Shown: positions 1 to 8,244, numbered from the stretch's first letter. The stretch is 17,892 bases of DNA from Cristatella mucedo (GCA_009760855.2 WPIO01000620.1:1-17892), one strand, 5' to 3'. Translations and numbers: made by a program. Notes: generated from the letters alone by a model not told the origin.

Positions 1-82
1 GACCTCGAAACAAGTAGAGGTTTATAATATAATTAGTGAGCAGGTATTGTGAATATATTCATTTTAGTGCAAAAATGCAAAC

Positions 83-172
83 CTGTATCTCTAGGCCGGC
101 CGTGGCTTGGCTTCTTCATATCTAGCTGAATATCGTAACCACTGTCAGATGTATGGTGCTCTGAGCTCATGT
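83..172 (-). CDS. Candidate coding exon of a divergent neighbouring gene (product unknown)
   Basis: On the minus strand a pyrimidine-rich stretch ending in CAG just above position 172 is followed by 90 open bases and then a GT at 82-81. Entry and exit are both phase 1, the same symmetry as the Ig-receptor exons to the right. The peptide begins DMSSEHHTSDSGYDIQL and ends GRPRDT: hydrophilic, charged and without a hydrophobic segment, as in a cytoplasmic or linker region. A Tyr sits in the context SGYDIQL. The donor (GTTTGC) is weak and no family is recognised. It could be a chance ORF; if real, it belongs to a gene running left out of the window, head-to-head with the main gene. Confidence 0.25.
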
Positions 173-273
173 CTGGACAATAAGTAAGATAAACCGTCGT
201 TTTATTTACAAGACTTGGTATCAGCATCCTGCTAGTTGGGGTCAACGCTTTTTAGTTTATTTCCCCAGTTATA

Positions 274-346
274 ATGCTCTTACTTATTCTCGTGTGCTGC
301 CCTTTCTTGCACATCTCATGGAGCTGTCCAGCGGAGCAACATCGTA
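274..346 (+). CDS. Candidate signal-peptide exon
   Basis: An ATG at 274 opens a peptide starting MLLLILVCCPFLHISWSCPA, which looks like a secretory signal peptide (hydrophobic core, then small residues). A good acceptor-like tract (TTTATTTCCCCAG) ends at 268, six bases before the ATG. The frame stops at TGA 373, just before a strong donor-like GTAAGC at 381. Weaker GT sites at 344 and 347 would each leave the frame in phase 1, which fits the phase-1 start of the Ig exon at 3373. It is therefore a possible first coding exon of the Ig receptor, but the donor is poor and the link is inference. An untranslated exon with a short upstream ORF is the alternative. Confidence 0.25.
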
Positions 347-380
347 GTAACTTTCTCGCCTATCTATCTTGCTGACTCGG

Positions 381-1634
381 GTAAGCTTTCTTTACTATTA
401 AATGTGAGTTGATGATGTCAGTGGGTCACTGTGGGCTTTCTGAATGCAGCTTGGGCTCTGAGCTGAGTTTAAGCTTAATTTCATTGTTAGTCTTGGTAGA
501 TTTACTGAAATGTTAAATTGTGTAGCTCCTGCATTTCATGCGAGAATAATTGTTGTATCACACGCTCTTGTTTTAGAAACTGAGATTTTCGATGTCTGCC
601 CAGTCGGTCAGTGCCCATTATTTTGACAGCGAAACAAAAATATCATTTTTAAAAGCCCTAGTAAACTTCACAAAGGGAAGTTTAAATTTTTTTAATTTGC
701 AGAAAGGTAAATTTTTTGAGTCAATTTGTTGTTGTGCTATGCAAAAACCATCAAGCTTGTCAGTAAGCGCTTTTAAGGTAGAAAGCATAAGCTTTGCCAA
801 ATTTCCTATTACCAATCAAGTTTGGACCTAAGACTCACTAGATATTCATTGTCAATGTGGGCAATGTCTGATCTGCCGAACCAGCTAATTTTTATTGCCC
901 ATAACCACCACCATTTGCTATTTATGCTGCAGCTAAAAATGACTGTAAAGAGTAAGTGATTCAACAGTCTCATCTTTGTAGCAGCAGTCAAGCCTTAAAA
1001 ATTGAATTCGAGTTATTTATCAGCCTTGTTTCTGTAGGCTCAATCTTGTATTAGAAACAGCTTTTACTTAATTAAAAAGACTCGCTATAGCAGCAGTCAA
1101 GGCTGTCTCCCAGCTTCAGCAGACGAGAACGAATTGCCCACTAATTCAGAACTACGACATACTTCTCTGGATCCAAACCTGCACTCTGTGAAATGAAGTG
1201 CAAATAGGTTAGCACCAGGATAACACCTAGCTTCAGGTATTTTCTGCGATGTGTAGTACTTTGAAATTCCCAATTGGGTCTTTCCGTTGTTCCAACTGTT
1301 CTATAAGACCACACAATTAGAGTTGGCCATTGAATGCTCACCCTAAGTCGCTTAGGCTGTGAGTGCTCTATACAAAACTCTCCTGTGTAAAACCCACATA
1401 TTCTTCGTGGAGTTTAACAGGTGGTAATGCATTACATAGACAGATATAAAACCTTCATGCAATGGCCACATATGCAAGGCCGGCAGTTTCTTCGGTGAAT
1501 TGCTTTGTTCCGGTTGCGTTTTTAAACTTGTGGTATTCTAACGAATGGCAGAGCAGCTGCAGTTCTTGGAGTTAGCCTTGAAGGCTACCTGTAATATTTC
1601 AAATTACTTTAAGTTGTTCTTTTAGGTGGAGGTT
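381..1634. other. Stretch with no recognised gene
   Basis: I see only short ORFs with no recognisable motif here. The longest open frame is 592-831 on the plus strand; its peptide is low in complexity and unlike any family I know. No repeat shared with the rest of the window was noticed. Confidence 0.5.
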
Positions 1635-1740
1635 GAGGTCGTGCCCTCGAGTCCTGTGGCATATGTGAAGCACCTGAGTAGAGAATAGGTTCTCATATGG
1701 AGTTATACAAATGATATATATATATATATATATATACGCA
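1635..1740 (+). mobile_element. SINE fragment with LINE-like 3' tail
   Basis: A box-B-like motif (CCCTCGAGTCC, 1644-1654) is followed by a segment clearly related to the SINE at 7468-7610: both read CTCGAG-CCT-TGG-TATGTGAA-C-CCTGA-T in step. From about 1667 the sequence (GAAGCACCTGAGTAGAGA...) aligns with the 3' end of the L2-like LINEs in this window. The copy ends in a (TA)n tract at 1714-1736. No box A is recognisable upstream, so it is either 5'-truncated or worn. The 5' boundary is uncertain. Confidence 0.5.
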
Positions 1741-1780
1741 TATATTTATTTATTTGTGTATGTAGGTATGTATGTATGTA
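1714..1780. repeat. (TA)n and (GTAT)n microsatellites
   Basis: A pure TA run occupies 1714-1736. After an AT-rich spacer there is a GTAT tetranucleotide run at about 1766-1780. They sit at the 3' end of the SINE and probably grew from its tail. Confidence 0.85.
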
Positions 1781-1786
1781 TCCAGT

Positions 1787-1917
1787 CGGTACCCATCTGA
1801 CTTCGTCTCAAGCAACAAAGAGAATCCATGAGAGTTATCTGTAGCACTCTAAAAGCCTTATCGGCTGCATGTATGCATTCGTTACCCAACTGACTTCATC
1901 TCAAGCAAAAAGAGAAA
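1787..1917. repeat. Imperfect direct repeat, about 38-bp units 93 bp apart
   Basis: The unit at 1787-1824 (cggtacccatctgacttcg...) recurs at 1880-1917 (cgttacccaactgacttca...). Both contain TACCCA-CTGACTTC-TCTCAAGCAA and both run into AGAGAA. A local duplication of a roughly 93-bp segment that later diverged would explain it. No coding function is apparent. Confidence 0.6.
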
Positions 1918-2699
1918 GCAAGGAGCATAGCTGGGTCAGGGGAGCAATGCAGGTAGTGTGTAGCAGGGATGTAGCAGCGCCAGGTGGTTGGAAGGATGGG
2001 CCACAGTCGGCAGCAGGAGAGCAGAGGCCGTTGAATGAGAAATCTTCTCGTCAGAAATGTTCATGTAAATGTTGCTTGGGCTTAGTTAACCTGCAATGTG
2101 CACTTAGGCTTGCAGAGATCAGTGGCCATGTTTGAAAGCTTTATATGAAGGAGCTGCTTGAGAGAAAGCTCGATAGTTATTTCGTTAATCAGCAGGTGGT
2201 AAGCTGTTGTGCATGTAATCGTGCTTGTGCAAAATTATGCCTTTGCTTAGCTTGGTCATAATGCCAGTCGATCAGCAGTCAAGATGGAGTGACTCAACTG
2301 TAATTGGGGAGAACAGAAGCCGCGAAGCCGTACAGGACCCTCGGGTTGAGTGACATCTGTAGTTAAAAGCTACCCAATTACTGGCTGCTTAAACTGCTTC
2401 TGGAAACAAGAGGCACTGGTTCTTATCCTTATGAAAGCTCTTCCCTGGAAGCACAGGTTTCCAATTTGTGTAGTAAAATGCTAAATGAAATCTGCCATGA
2501 AAGTAAATTAGGAAGGAAAACTGTCTTGCCTAGAAGTTATTTGAATTCAGGAGATTGCTCATAACGAAACCTATAGAAGTCAATTCTCTCGTTTTCTGTT
2601 TCACTAAGATTTGGCGTATGTTTGTACATTAGTTTCTACAGTACAAAAGAATCTTAGTACTTATCGCAGATTCCGACGACTTCTTCCTAATCTTGCACA
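1918..2699. other. Stretch with no recognised gene
   Basis: A plus-strand open frame covers 1869-2135, but it overlaps the direct repeat, has no recognisable domain and carries no convincing splice sites. The rest shows nothing I can identify. Confidence 0.4.
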
Positions 2700-2811
2700 A
2701 TGTCAGAGCGCCTGCTGCATCTGCGACTCTTGACATTTATAAGCTTTTTGCATATGATCTGCCACAGTGCTAGATATTCTGAATTGTGTCGTTGAAACCG
2801 AATACAAACAG
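2700..2811 (+). CDS. Alternative candidate first exon with signal-peptide-like ORF
   Basis: An ATG at 2700 starts a 31-codon ORF beginning MSERLLHLRLLTFISFLHM and continuing to a CHSA segment. That is a typical signal-peptide layout: basic start, hydrophobic core, small-residue cleavage region. TGA at 2793 ends it, and a strong donor-like CAG|GTAAGC follows at 2811/2812. As for the candidate at 274, the stop comes just before the good donor. A weaker phase-1 GT at 2767 would match the Ig exon at 3373. It may be the real start of the Ig receptor with an unusual donor, an untranslated first exon carrying a short ORF, or chance. Confidence 0.25.
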
Positions 2812-3372
2812 GTAAGCTCCGGTTAGTAACATATTGCCACATCAAATATTCGTTTATTCAGCGGTTATGAAGCCCTGTAGTTTGAATACCAGCTTGAGAC
2901 CTGAATCGTCAGTGTGTTGCTGCACTCATTTGAAAAGATTAAATTATTCACGTGATTAAGCCTTGCTTATCTTGAAGAGCATCTGGGTAGAAGATTTAAA
3001 GTCTCGTGGTGCTAAACAGATGACTTATACTTATTCAAATATGAATCGTTTTGCAGTAAGCATTTTCGAATTTTTTTACTGTTTGTCATAGGTTGTGCTG
3101 TATCTTAAAGATTTTCATTGTCTTCACACAGAATGCCACGTGTTTTGCCACCATTTTCAAAGTTTATTATCTGTGAAACTGCTAACTTTGTCACAGAGCA
3201 ATCACTATTCGCTCCCCTATTACTAGCTAGAGACGATTCTTGACACTCCAAAAAGAACTTGACTCACGTTTTGTAGGTACGCTATTCATTCGAAATAGCA
3301 CACGTGATCAGTTCAGCATTTTTAAGTCTCTTTCTTGCTACATTAAAGATAATAGCTTTTCTTCTGAACTAG
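2812..3372. other. Putative intron, no recognised content
   Basis: This AT-rich stretch leads to the exon at 3373. The frame is already open from 3240, but the part before 3373 (SRFVGTLFIRNSTRD...) has no domain character and is taken as intron. I see no repeat in it. Confidence 0.4.
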
Positions 3373-3505
3373 CAGTGGGCGTTTACAACATGCAGCCATC
3401 TTCGACGCCTGGCACTCTAACTACTGCTCCCACGTTACTGTACAAGTCACCCGATTTGACTGTGCCCGAAGGAGCATCGTTTTTTCTCAGTTGCATATTT
3501 GACGA
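3373..3505 (+). CDS. Ig receptor exon: linker and first half of Ig domain 1
   Basis: This is the first well-supported exon of a multi-exon cell-surface protein with Ig folds. A tract CTTTTCTTCTGAACTAG ends at 3372 (an equally good CAG ends at 3375), and GA|GTAAGT at 3505/3506 is a strong donor. The frame enters in phase 1 and leaves in phase 2. The peptide begins with a Ser/Thr/Pro-rich linker (QPSSTPGTLTTAPT), then DLTVPEGASFFLSC, the A'-B strand pattern of an Ig domain with the first disulfide Cys. Joining to 9331 restores a GAT codon and continues the Ig fold, which is strong evidence that the two belong together. The signal peptide lies upstream and is unresolved. The family is clear; ligand and function are unknown. 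Confidence 0.7.
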
Positions 3506-3742
3506 GTAAGTATGTAAATGTGTGTTTGTATGTGCAGCTGTGCGTGTCGCTATGCATATATGTACTCTATAGTCTTGTTCCACCCCTTAAACTGACTATC
3601 TACTGGAGGCAGACGGCTTTCAAAGTAGCATGTAAACAAAATATGTCAATGATTTACGCAAAATATGTAATATATACATATTTATTGTCTAGCATTAAAA
3701 ATTTTGCTGATGGTGCATACAAGTCAATACGAGTTCGGCCCT

Positions 3743-4250
3743 TCACTGTTTTTTAATGATCTCTCTGATTTGCCCCGGCATAGAGTCCATTTGGCTCTTA
3801 TTGGGCTCTGGCGCAATATTTGGCCAAGGGTACTTGAGCCTGCTAACAAGCTTATCCGGAGTCATAGCAGGATTAGAGTCGCACCTCGTACAGCACTCAA
3901 ACCTCTCTCGAATATGTTCTATGGGATTTAGATCAAGCGGCTGACTCGACCAACTTACGACTCTGACCCGAGATTGAGCAAAAGTCTTTTATTGAAGGCC
4001 TTTTCTGTGTGCTTGGGGTCATTGTCATGCTGCCAAACATAAATCCTTCTCCAGGACAGGTCTAGCTGATGACATTCCGGCATTTCTAACCAGCTCTATG
4101 TACAAATGTTGGTCCATAATTCCGTTAATAACGTGCATTACTGCAACAGCTGAAGAGCAAAAGCAACCCCAAACCAGGATACTGCTGCCATCAATTTTCA
4201 ACACTGCTGCCATCAATTCATCGTTTTGCCGACGAATGCTCTCCTTTTAT
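3743..4250 (-). pseudogene. Tc1/mariner-type transposase remnant (C-terminal half)
   Basis: Tc1-family transposases cut and paste their own element at TA sites through a DD34E catalytic triad. Read on the minus strand, this stretch contains SSILVWGCF and IMDQHLYIEL (the core around the first Asp region), then QHDNDPKHTEKAF (second Asp), then QPLDLNPIEH (carrying the Glu), and finally DSMPGQIREIIKKQ followed by TGA at 3745-3743. These are the usual Tc1 motifs in the usual order. The frame shifts near 4040 and again near 3965, so it is dead. The N-terminal half is missing; L2-like copy A begins immediately to the right. A 22-bp tandem duplication (4181-4218) lies inside it. Terminal inverted repeats were not identified. 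Confidence 0.85.
4181..4218. repeat. 16-bp direct repeat, 22-bp period
   Basis: ACTGCTGCCATCAATT occurs at 4181-4196 and again at 4203-4218. The period of 22 is not a multiple of three, so the duplication is itself a frame-disrupting lesion in the transposase remnant. Confidence 0.8.
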
Positions 4251-4273
4251 TTTTAGGGCAGACCTCAAGTTTA

Positions 4274-4665
4274 GTAATAATAATAATGATAATAATAATA
4301 CATTTAATATAGCACCACCATAAAACTCAATCTCTTTCTAAGCATTTTACATGTACATTAAGGTTAGTGGTAGCATGCTCAATAAAAACAACTAGAATAA
4401 CATAGTTAGGGGTAACATGCACAAGGTCACCACGCAAACACGGTTAGTGGCAGCATGTGCACTGTCAGCATGCATAGGCACATACAGGTCGATCCCAGGG
4501 ATCCACGAAAGGCTGGGGACCGTGCCTTTAGTTCGTATGCTCCCAAAGCCTGGAGCTCAATCCTGACTTGTGTCACGACGTACCCCGACTGGACCATACT
4601 TAAAATGATACTAAAAATGCACCTATTTAGCAAAGCATTAAGTTGGTCCCTGTGATAACTAGCAG
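4274..4665 (-). mobile_element. L2/CR1-like LINE copy A, 5'-inverted
   Basis: Positions 4274-4502 are the 3' end of the LINE family on the minus strand. They hold the (AAT)n tail, the terminal hairpin region and the 3' UTR with the duplicated CATGCACAG-GTCAGCATGCA motif. From about 4503 to 4665 the orientation flips: the plus strand encodes GDRAFSSYAPKAWSS and KMHLFSKALSWSL, the end of the LINE's reverse transcriptase ORF, and then the 3' UTR start (TTGGTCCCTGTGATAA). The two arms overlap in content, giving an imperfect inverted repeat. An inverted 5' segment of this kind is what twin priming during LINE insertion leaves. The copy is more diverged than C and E. Confidence 0.75.
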
Positions 4666-4713
4666 TTTTGTACAAGTGGAGTTGAACTCGCATGAGCAAT
4701 TGTAGCATCTGCG

Positions 4714-4925
4714 TTTTAGCCCAGAAGGTAAGGTGCTGGCTTTTCACGACACCGGTCGTGGGTTTAAATCAAGGGATACAAATAACAGCCAGCTGAATGG
4801 CACTTGCTATTTGGAACTCGTTCTTACAGTATGTTCGCATGTGATATGTGGTAGCTACAGATTTAAGAGAAAAAGCAGTGGCTTTGACCCATACACAACA
4901 AGCATTAAATACGATTCGGCAAGAA
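4714..4925 (+). mobile_element. tRNA-Lys-like SINE (partial)
   Basis: A box-A-like TAGCCCAGAAGGT (4717-4729), the segment GGCTTTTCACGAC, and GGTCGTGGGTTTAAATC (4754-4770, containing box B) follow the layout of a tRNA-Lys gene. The anticodon arm corresponds to tRNA-Lys GACTTTTAATC and the T-arm to GGTCGTGGGTTCAAATC. The acceptor stem does not pair, so it is not a working tRNA. About 150 bases of unrelated body follow, up to the tail of L2-like copy B at 4922. The 3' end of this SINE is not defined, and it is not clearly the same family as the SINEs at 1635 and 7468. Confidence 0.6.
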
Positions 4926-6265
4926 TAATAATAATAATAATGCACTCGATAAAGCGCCCTCAGAGAACTCAATCTCTCTCTAGGCGCTTTACATTTGCTG
5001 CAAAGGGAAATGCAATTGAATGGTGAGTAATATCATGCTTGGTAAAAAAATAAAATGAATAACATGGTTATAGGTGACATGCACAGGGTCAGCATGCAAA
5101 TGTGGTTAGTGGCAGCATGGACAGTGTCAGCATGCATAAGCTAATCAAGGACGAATCCCAGGGACCCAGTAAATGTTGTACTAAATGGGTGTGTTTTTAA
5201 GTTCTTTTTACATGTGGTCAGGTCAGGGGATGTTCCGACGCAGGTCGGGAGAGAGTTCCAGATTTTGGGAGCATACGAACAACATGCACGGTCTCCAAAG
5301 GATTTGAGGTTTGTTCGAGGTATTTGTAGGCTGTTGGATTCCGAAAAGCGGATGGTACGATGGTACGATGCCTGATGGGGGAGTATATCTGAGAGATAGG
5401 CTGGAGCCAAAGAATGAAGTGACCTAAAAGTGAGCGACAAAACCGTAAATTCAATCCGTTTCTTGACTGGTTGCCAGTGCTGGTCAGCCAGAAGTGGTAT
5501 AATGTGGCAGCCGCCACGCTCACGACAGACAGCCTAGCTGCAGAGTTTTGCACCAGCTGCAATCGCCTGATCGCACAAGCTGGTAGGCCACTAAGCAGTG
5601 AGTTGCAGAAGTCGAGACGGGATGTAAGAATGTATGGATCAACTTGGACGCGGGATTCTTATCTAAACAAGCCCGAATTTTAGCAATGTTATGAAGCTGA
5701 AAAAAGGCAGATTTGACTGTGGAGCTGATATGGTCGTCTAACGAGAGGTCGCTTTGGAATATGACACCTAGATTTCGAGCTGATTCAACAGAAAATATGC
5801 TGGCAGAGCCAATTTTGATTGTCAGCCTTTCCAATTTGTGAATCACACTGGATTTATCCATAACTAGTAAGTTAGTTTTATCATCGTTTAGTTTTAGAAA
5901 ATTTGCTGCCATCCAACTGAGGATGTCATCAATACATGCAGCAAGTGAGCTGTGAGAATTTGTGGTGCTCGAAGGCTTGGAGGGATCAAAGCAAAGGTAC
6001 AACTGAGTGTCATCCACATAGAAGTGAAAGCCTAGATTGTGCTTGGCAATCACATCAGCTAGAAGGAGAGTATAAATCGTGAAAAGAACCGGACGTAGTA
6101 CGGAGCCCTGGGATACCCCATATTTGAGAGGCACCTCAGATGATCTTTGAATGATTTAAATCGGTGCCTCGCCTGCCGGGCCTATCGCCTTTCTCAGTCG
6201 CTCGTGTAAAATATAATGTTCAAAAGTGTCGGATGTATCTGATAGATCTATCAGAGCAGGGCCGT
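4922..6265 (-). mobile_element. L2/CR1-like LINE copy B (5'-truncated, reverse transcriptase part)
   Basis: On the minus strand it runs from about 6265 (LIDLSDTSDTFEHYI, reverse transcriptase motif A region) to the (AAT)n tail at 4922-4940. It contains KYGVSQGSVL (motif B region), FYVDDTQLYL (motif C with both Asp intact), WMAANFLKLNDDKT and the C-terminal QNSAARLSV and [13 protein letters not shown] blocks, then the 3' UTR and hairpin. Compared with copy D, about twenty codons are missing between motif A and the QRSSEV block, with an in-frame stop nearby. Endonuclease is absent. It is antisense to the Ig gene in intron 1 and is a dead 5'-truncated insertion. Confidence 0.85.
5520..6134 (-). 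pseudogene. Reverse transcriptase fragment of LINE copy B
   Basis: This is the longest open piece of copy B, about 204 codons. It covers the palm: GVSQGSVLRPVLF (motif B), YVDDTQLYL (motif C, catalytic Asp pair present), AANFLKLNDDKTN (motif D/E region) and NLGVIFQSDLSLDDHI. Near its end it reaches the C-terminal thumb region. The downstream C-terminal block continues in shifted frames at 5141-5562. In an intact LINE this enzyme copies the element's RNA at a nicked genomic target. Here it lacks the N-terminal fingers and the endonuclease and cannot be functional. Confidence 0.8.
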
Positions 6266-7467
6266 GTAGTCATTACGTCGATGCTGAATAAGATGTCGCT
6301 TTCTACAAGGTGGAAACACTTTCAGTTGATCAGTGTGGCTTGAATCCCGAGTGAAAGTTATGTTACAATTTGTTACTTTTAATACGTACTACAAGCTGCT
6401 GAACTGCAATCTGTTTGGAAACCATTGACAAACTCGAATAAGAGTAGCTCACAACTCAGAACCCAGTGCAGGCTTGTTTAGCGTTTGTTCGAAGATGGCC
6501 GATTTGCAAGACTTTGAAGCAAACTATAATCAGGTGAAGCAATACCGATATTCCTTGTGGCTGGATTTCGGATTAATCTGCCAGTAAAGACCACAAAGGT
6601 TCTCAGGAGCCGGGCATTTATTACTAGCTTTGTTAACGTAGCCGTGTGGTATGTGTAAACCTTGTAAATTCTCTCAAGGTAAAAATTTGGGGCGATACAA
6701 ACTCGTACAATCTTGTGAAGAAGTTCAGAGGTTGCGACTGAATAATGGCTTCAGTCGGATGAGTGGTATGAAAGCACGGAGATGTGCAAATTTTGAAAAG
6801 AGGCTGAAAGTTCATCGACCTAGCTGCTAGTCTCCGTGTAGTTAGACCTATCAGAGTTGTTAAATTAAATCGTCCACCGTGCATTATATCTAAAGCTCTA
6901 CCAATTTACAGATTCGTATTAAGTATAAAGAATAGGTCTGCCGACAATCAAAATTTGAAATGTAAGTAGGAGTGGCAGTTTGGTAACTCCGAAGCAATTG
7001 CAGTGGACTGCCTGTAAATCGCGTATCCTTTTATAGCAAAGTAACCCTTTTTAGCTTATATTAACTTAGTAGAAGATACTGCAATTTACTGACTATACCA
7101 GCTTCACATTAAGAAACTGGTGTCACACTTGACTACTCTACGTATTTATTGGGCCAATAACTTTTTCGAATACTAGTTGCTACAATATTTGGCTCGAAAG
7201 GAAGCATGATGAAAAATTTGGTACAGCCAAACTACTAACACTACTACCGTAACAGTACTAGCTATAGTAAATATATAATAGTAAAGTTCTTAGTGTATTA
7301 TGTGCTTTAGTTTTTTAGAATAAAAAGTCGAGGCTTGTATGGGACTTGCACTAACAATGGCTGGAGAATCTACAAACAGCCATGTATGAGCAGTGAGACA
7401 ACCGTGAATGCACTGTTGCTGCAAATTGGTTTGACTATAGTTTTTTTGCATGATGTTTGTCTCTTGT
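6266..7467. other. Intron 1 stretch without recognised repeat
   Basis: Apart from the small candidate exon at 6495, I see nothing identifiable. A minus-strand open frame at 6633-6884 has no recognisable domain or splice support. Confidence 0.4.
6495..6533 (+). CDS. Candidate short first exon of an unknown nested gene
   Basis: GAAGATGGCC gives a good start context. The ATG at 6495 opens MADLQDFEANYNQ, ending exactly at CAG|GTGAAG, a fair donor in phase 0. Read-through stops 17 codons later. The peptide is acidic and looks like the N-terminus of a cytosolic helical protein, but 13 residues cannot identify a family. It could be the start of a gene nested in intron 1, a piece of a processed copy, or chance. 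Confidence 0.2.
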
Positions 7468-7610
7468 AGTGCCTCTGGTTTGGCCCAGTGATTGATGTGC
7501 TCGCCCCTTCCAACGTCTTGGGCTCGAGCCCTATGGCTTATGTGAAACGCCTGAATGGAGATTTAGTTCTCTTAGGGCGCTAAATAAATGAATTATATAC
7601 GTATATATGG
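7468..7610 (+). mobile_element. tRNA-derived SINE with L2-like 3' tail
   Basis: Box A (TGGCCCAGTGAT, 7481-7492) and box B (GGCTCGAGCCC, 7521-7531) are spaced as in a tRNA-derived RNA polymerase III promoter. After a short body, 7544-7596 aligns with the 3' end of the window's L2-like LINEs: AAACGCCTGAATGGAGATTT... against AAGCGCCTAGAGAGAGATTG..., then AGTTCTCT and AGGGCGCT in both. The LINE hairpin arms CGCCT and AGGGCG are therefore present in the SINE. It ends in TA-rich sequence. It is the better-preserved partner of the copy at 1635. Confidence 0.7.
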
Positions 7611-7619
7611 TAATGCACG

Positions 7620-7752
7620 GAGTCAGAGTGTGGCCACTGTCCACTAGTTGACAGCTGCAATGCTCGTGATATTCTTTCCAGTGTCTGTAAAGTCCTAAAA
7701 CGAGATTAAGTTCGCTGATGGTACTATACATATGAATTATTATTATTATTAA
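7620..7752 (+). mobile_element. Old L2-like LINE 3' end, plus strand (copy F)
   Basis: GTAAAGTCCTAAAACGAGATTAAGTTC and the sequence up to ATGAATTATTATTATTA (7687-7752) line up with the LINE 3' terminus read 5' to 3'. The preceding GCTCGTGATATTCTTTCCA matches the LINE 3' UTR segment AGCATGATATTACTCACCA. Divergence is much greater than in copies B to E, so this is an older insertion. It is the only LINE tail in the window lying sense to the Ig gene. The left boundary is vague, and a SINE carrying the same tail is an alternative. Confidence 0.5.
7736..7751 (+). repeat. (ATT)n tail
   Basis: A short ATT run at the 3' end of the plus-strand LINE remnant, the mirror of the (AAT)n tails of the minus-strand copies. 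Confidence 0.85.
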
Positions 7753-8244
7753 ATTGACACAATTGGCGTCAAGCATGTATTTTCCATCGAAGTTGGCCAT
7801 CAACAAATGGCTGTTTTATCTTCAGATTATAGCATTCATTTAGGTCGAAGATTTTCAGTTGACTTGAGTGTTTGTTATTCTATTTGGTATTTGCTAATTA
7901 ATTGATAAACTTTTGTTTTATTGGTTTTTTTCTCGCGCATGTGCATGCATACTTAAGCAGAAAGTGTTTGGGAGGCATAGATTTGTAATATTTGCTGCTT
8001 TTTTAAGCCCTGACTTGAGCGGAGCTAGAGTATGGGTTTTTGTCTGCTAATTAGTCTCGAATAACTAATTTGTATATGCAATCAAAAACTGCAGCGATAT
8101 TGACACTAGATTAGAACACTGCCTAGAATTAGCCGAAACCATTAGGCCTCTTAAAACCTTTTAGGTTGGCTGTGCTTGATTCATAATAGTAAATTAAACC
8201 CACTTAGACGTATTTGTTTTTCAAGGCAGAACCTGTCTGCAGAC
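7753..8244. other. Intron 1 stretch, no recognised content
   Basis: AT-rich sequence. The last part before 8245 may be the 5' untranslated part of the Tc1 fragment, but no inverted repeat was found to prove it. Confidence 0.4.

Noticed and set aside
592-831. 79-codon plus-strand open frame with a GTAAGC at 763
   Set aside because: No signal peptide or domain; the opposite strand is open over nearly the same stretch, suggesting chance in AT-rich sequence.
1869-2135. 88-codon plus-strand open frame
   Set aside because: Cys- and Lys-rich peptide without any recognisable domain; it overlaps a local direct repeat and has no supporting splice sites.
4717-4770. Functional tRNA-Lys gene
   Set aside because: Boxes A and B are recognisable but the acceptor and anticodon stems do not pair, so it is better explained as a SINE head.
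6633-6884. 83-codon minus-strand open frame
   Set aside because: Thr/Phe-rich peptide with no motif; not part of any LINE or Tc1 copy seen here.
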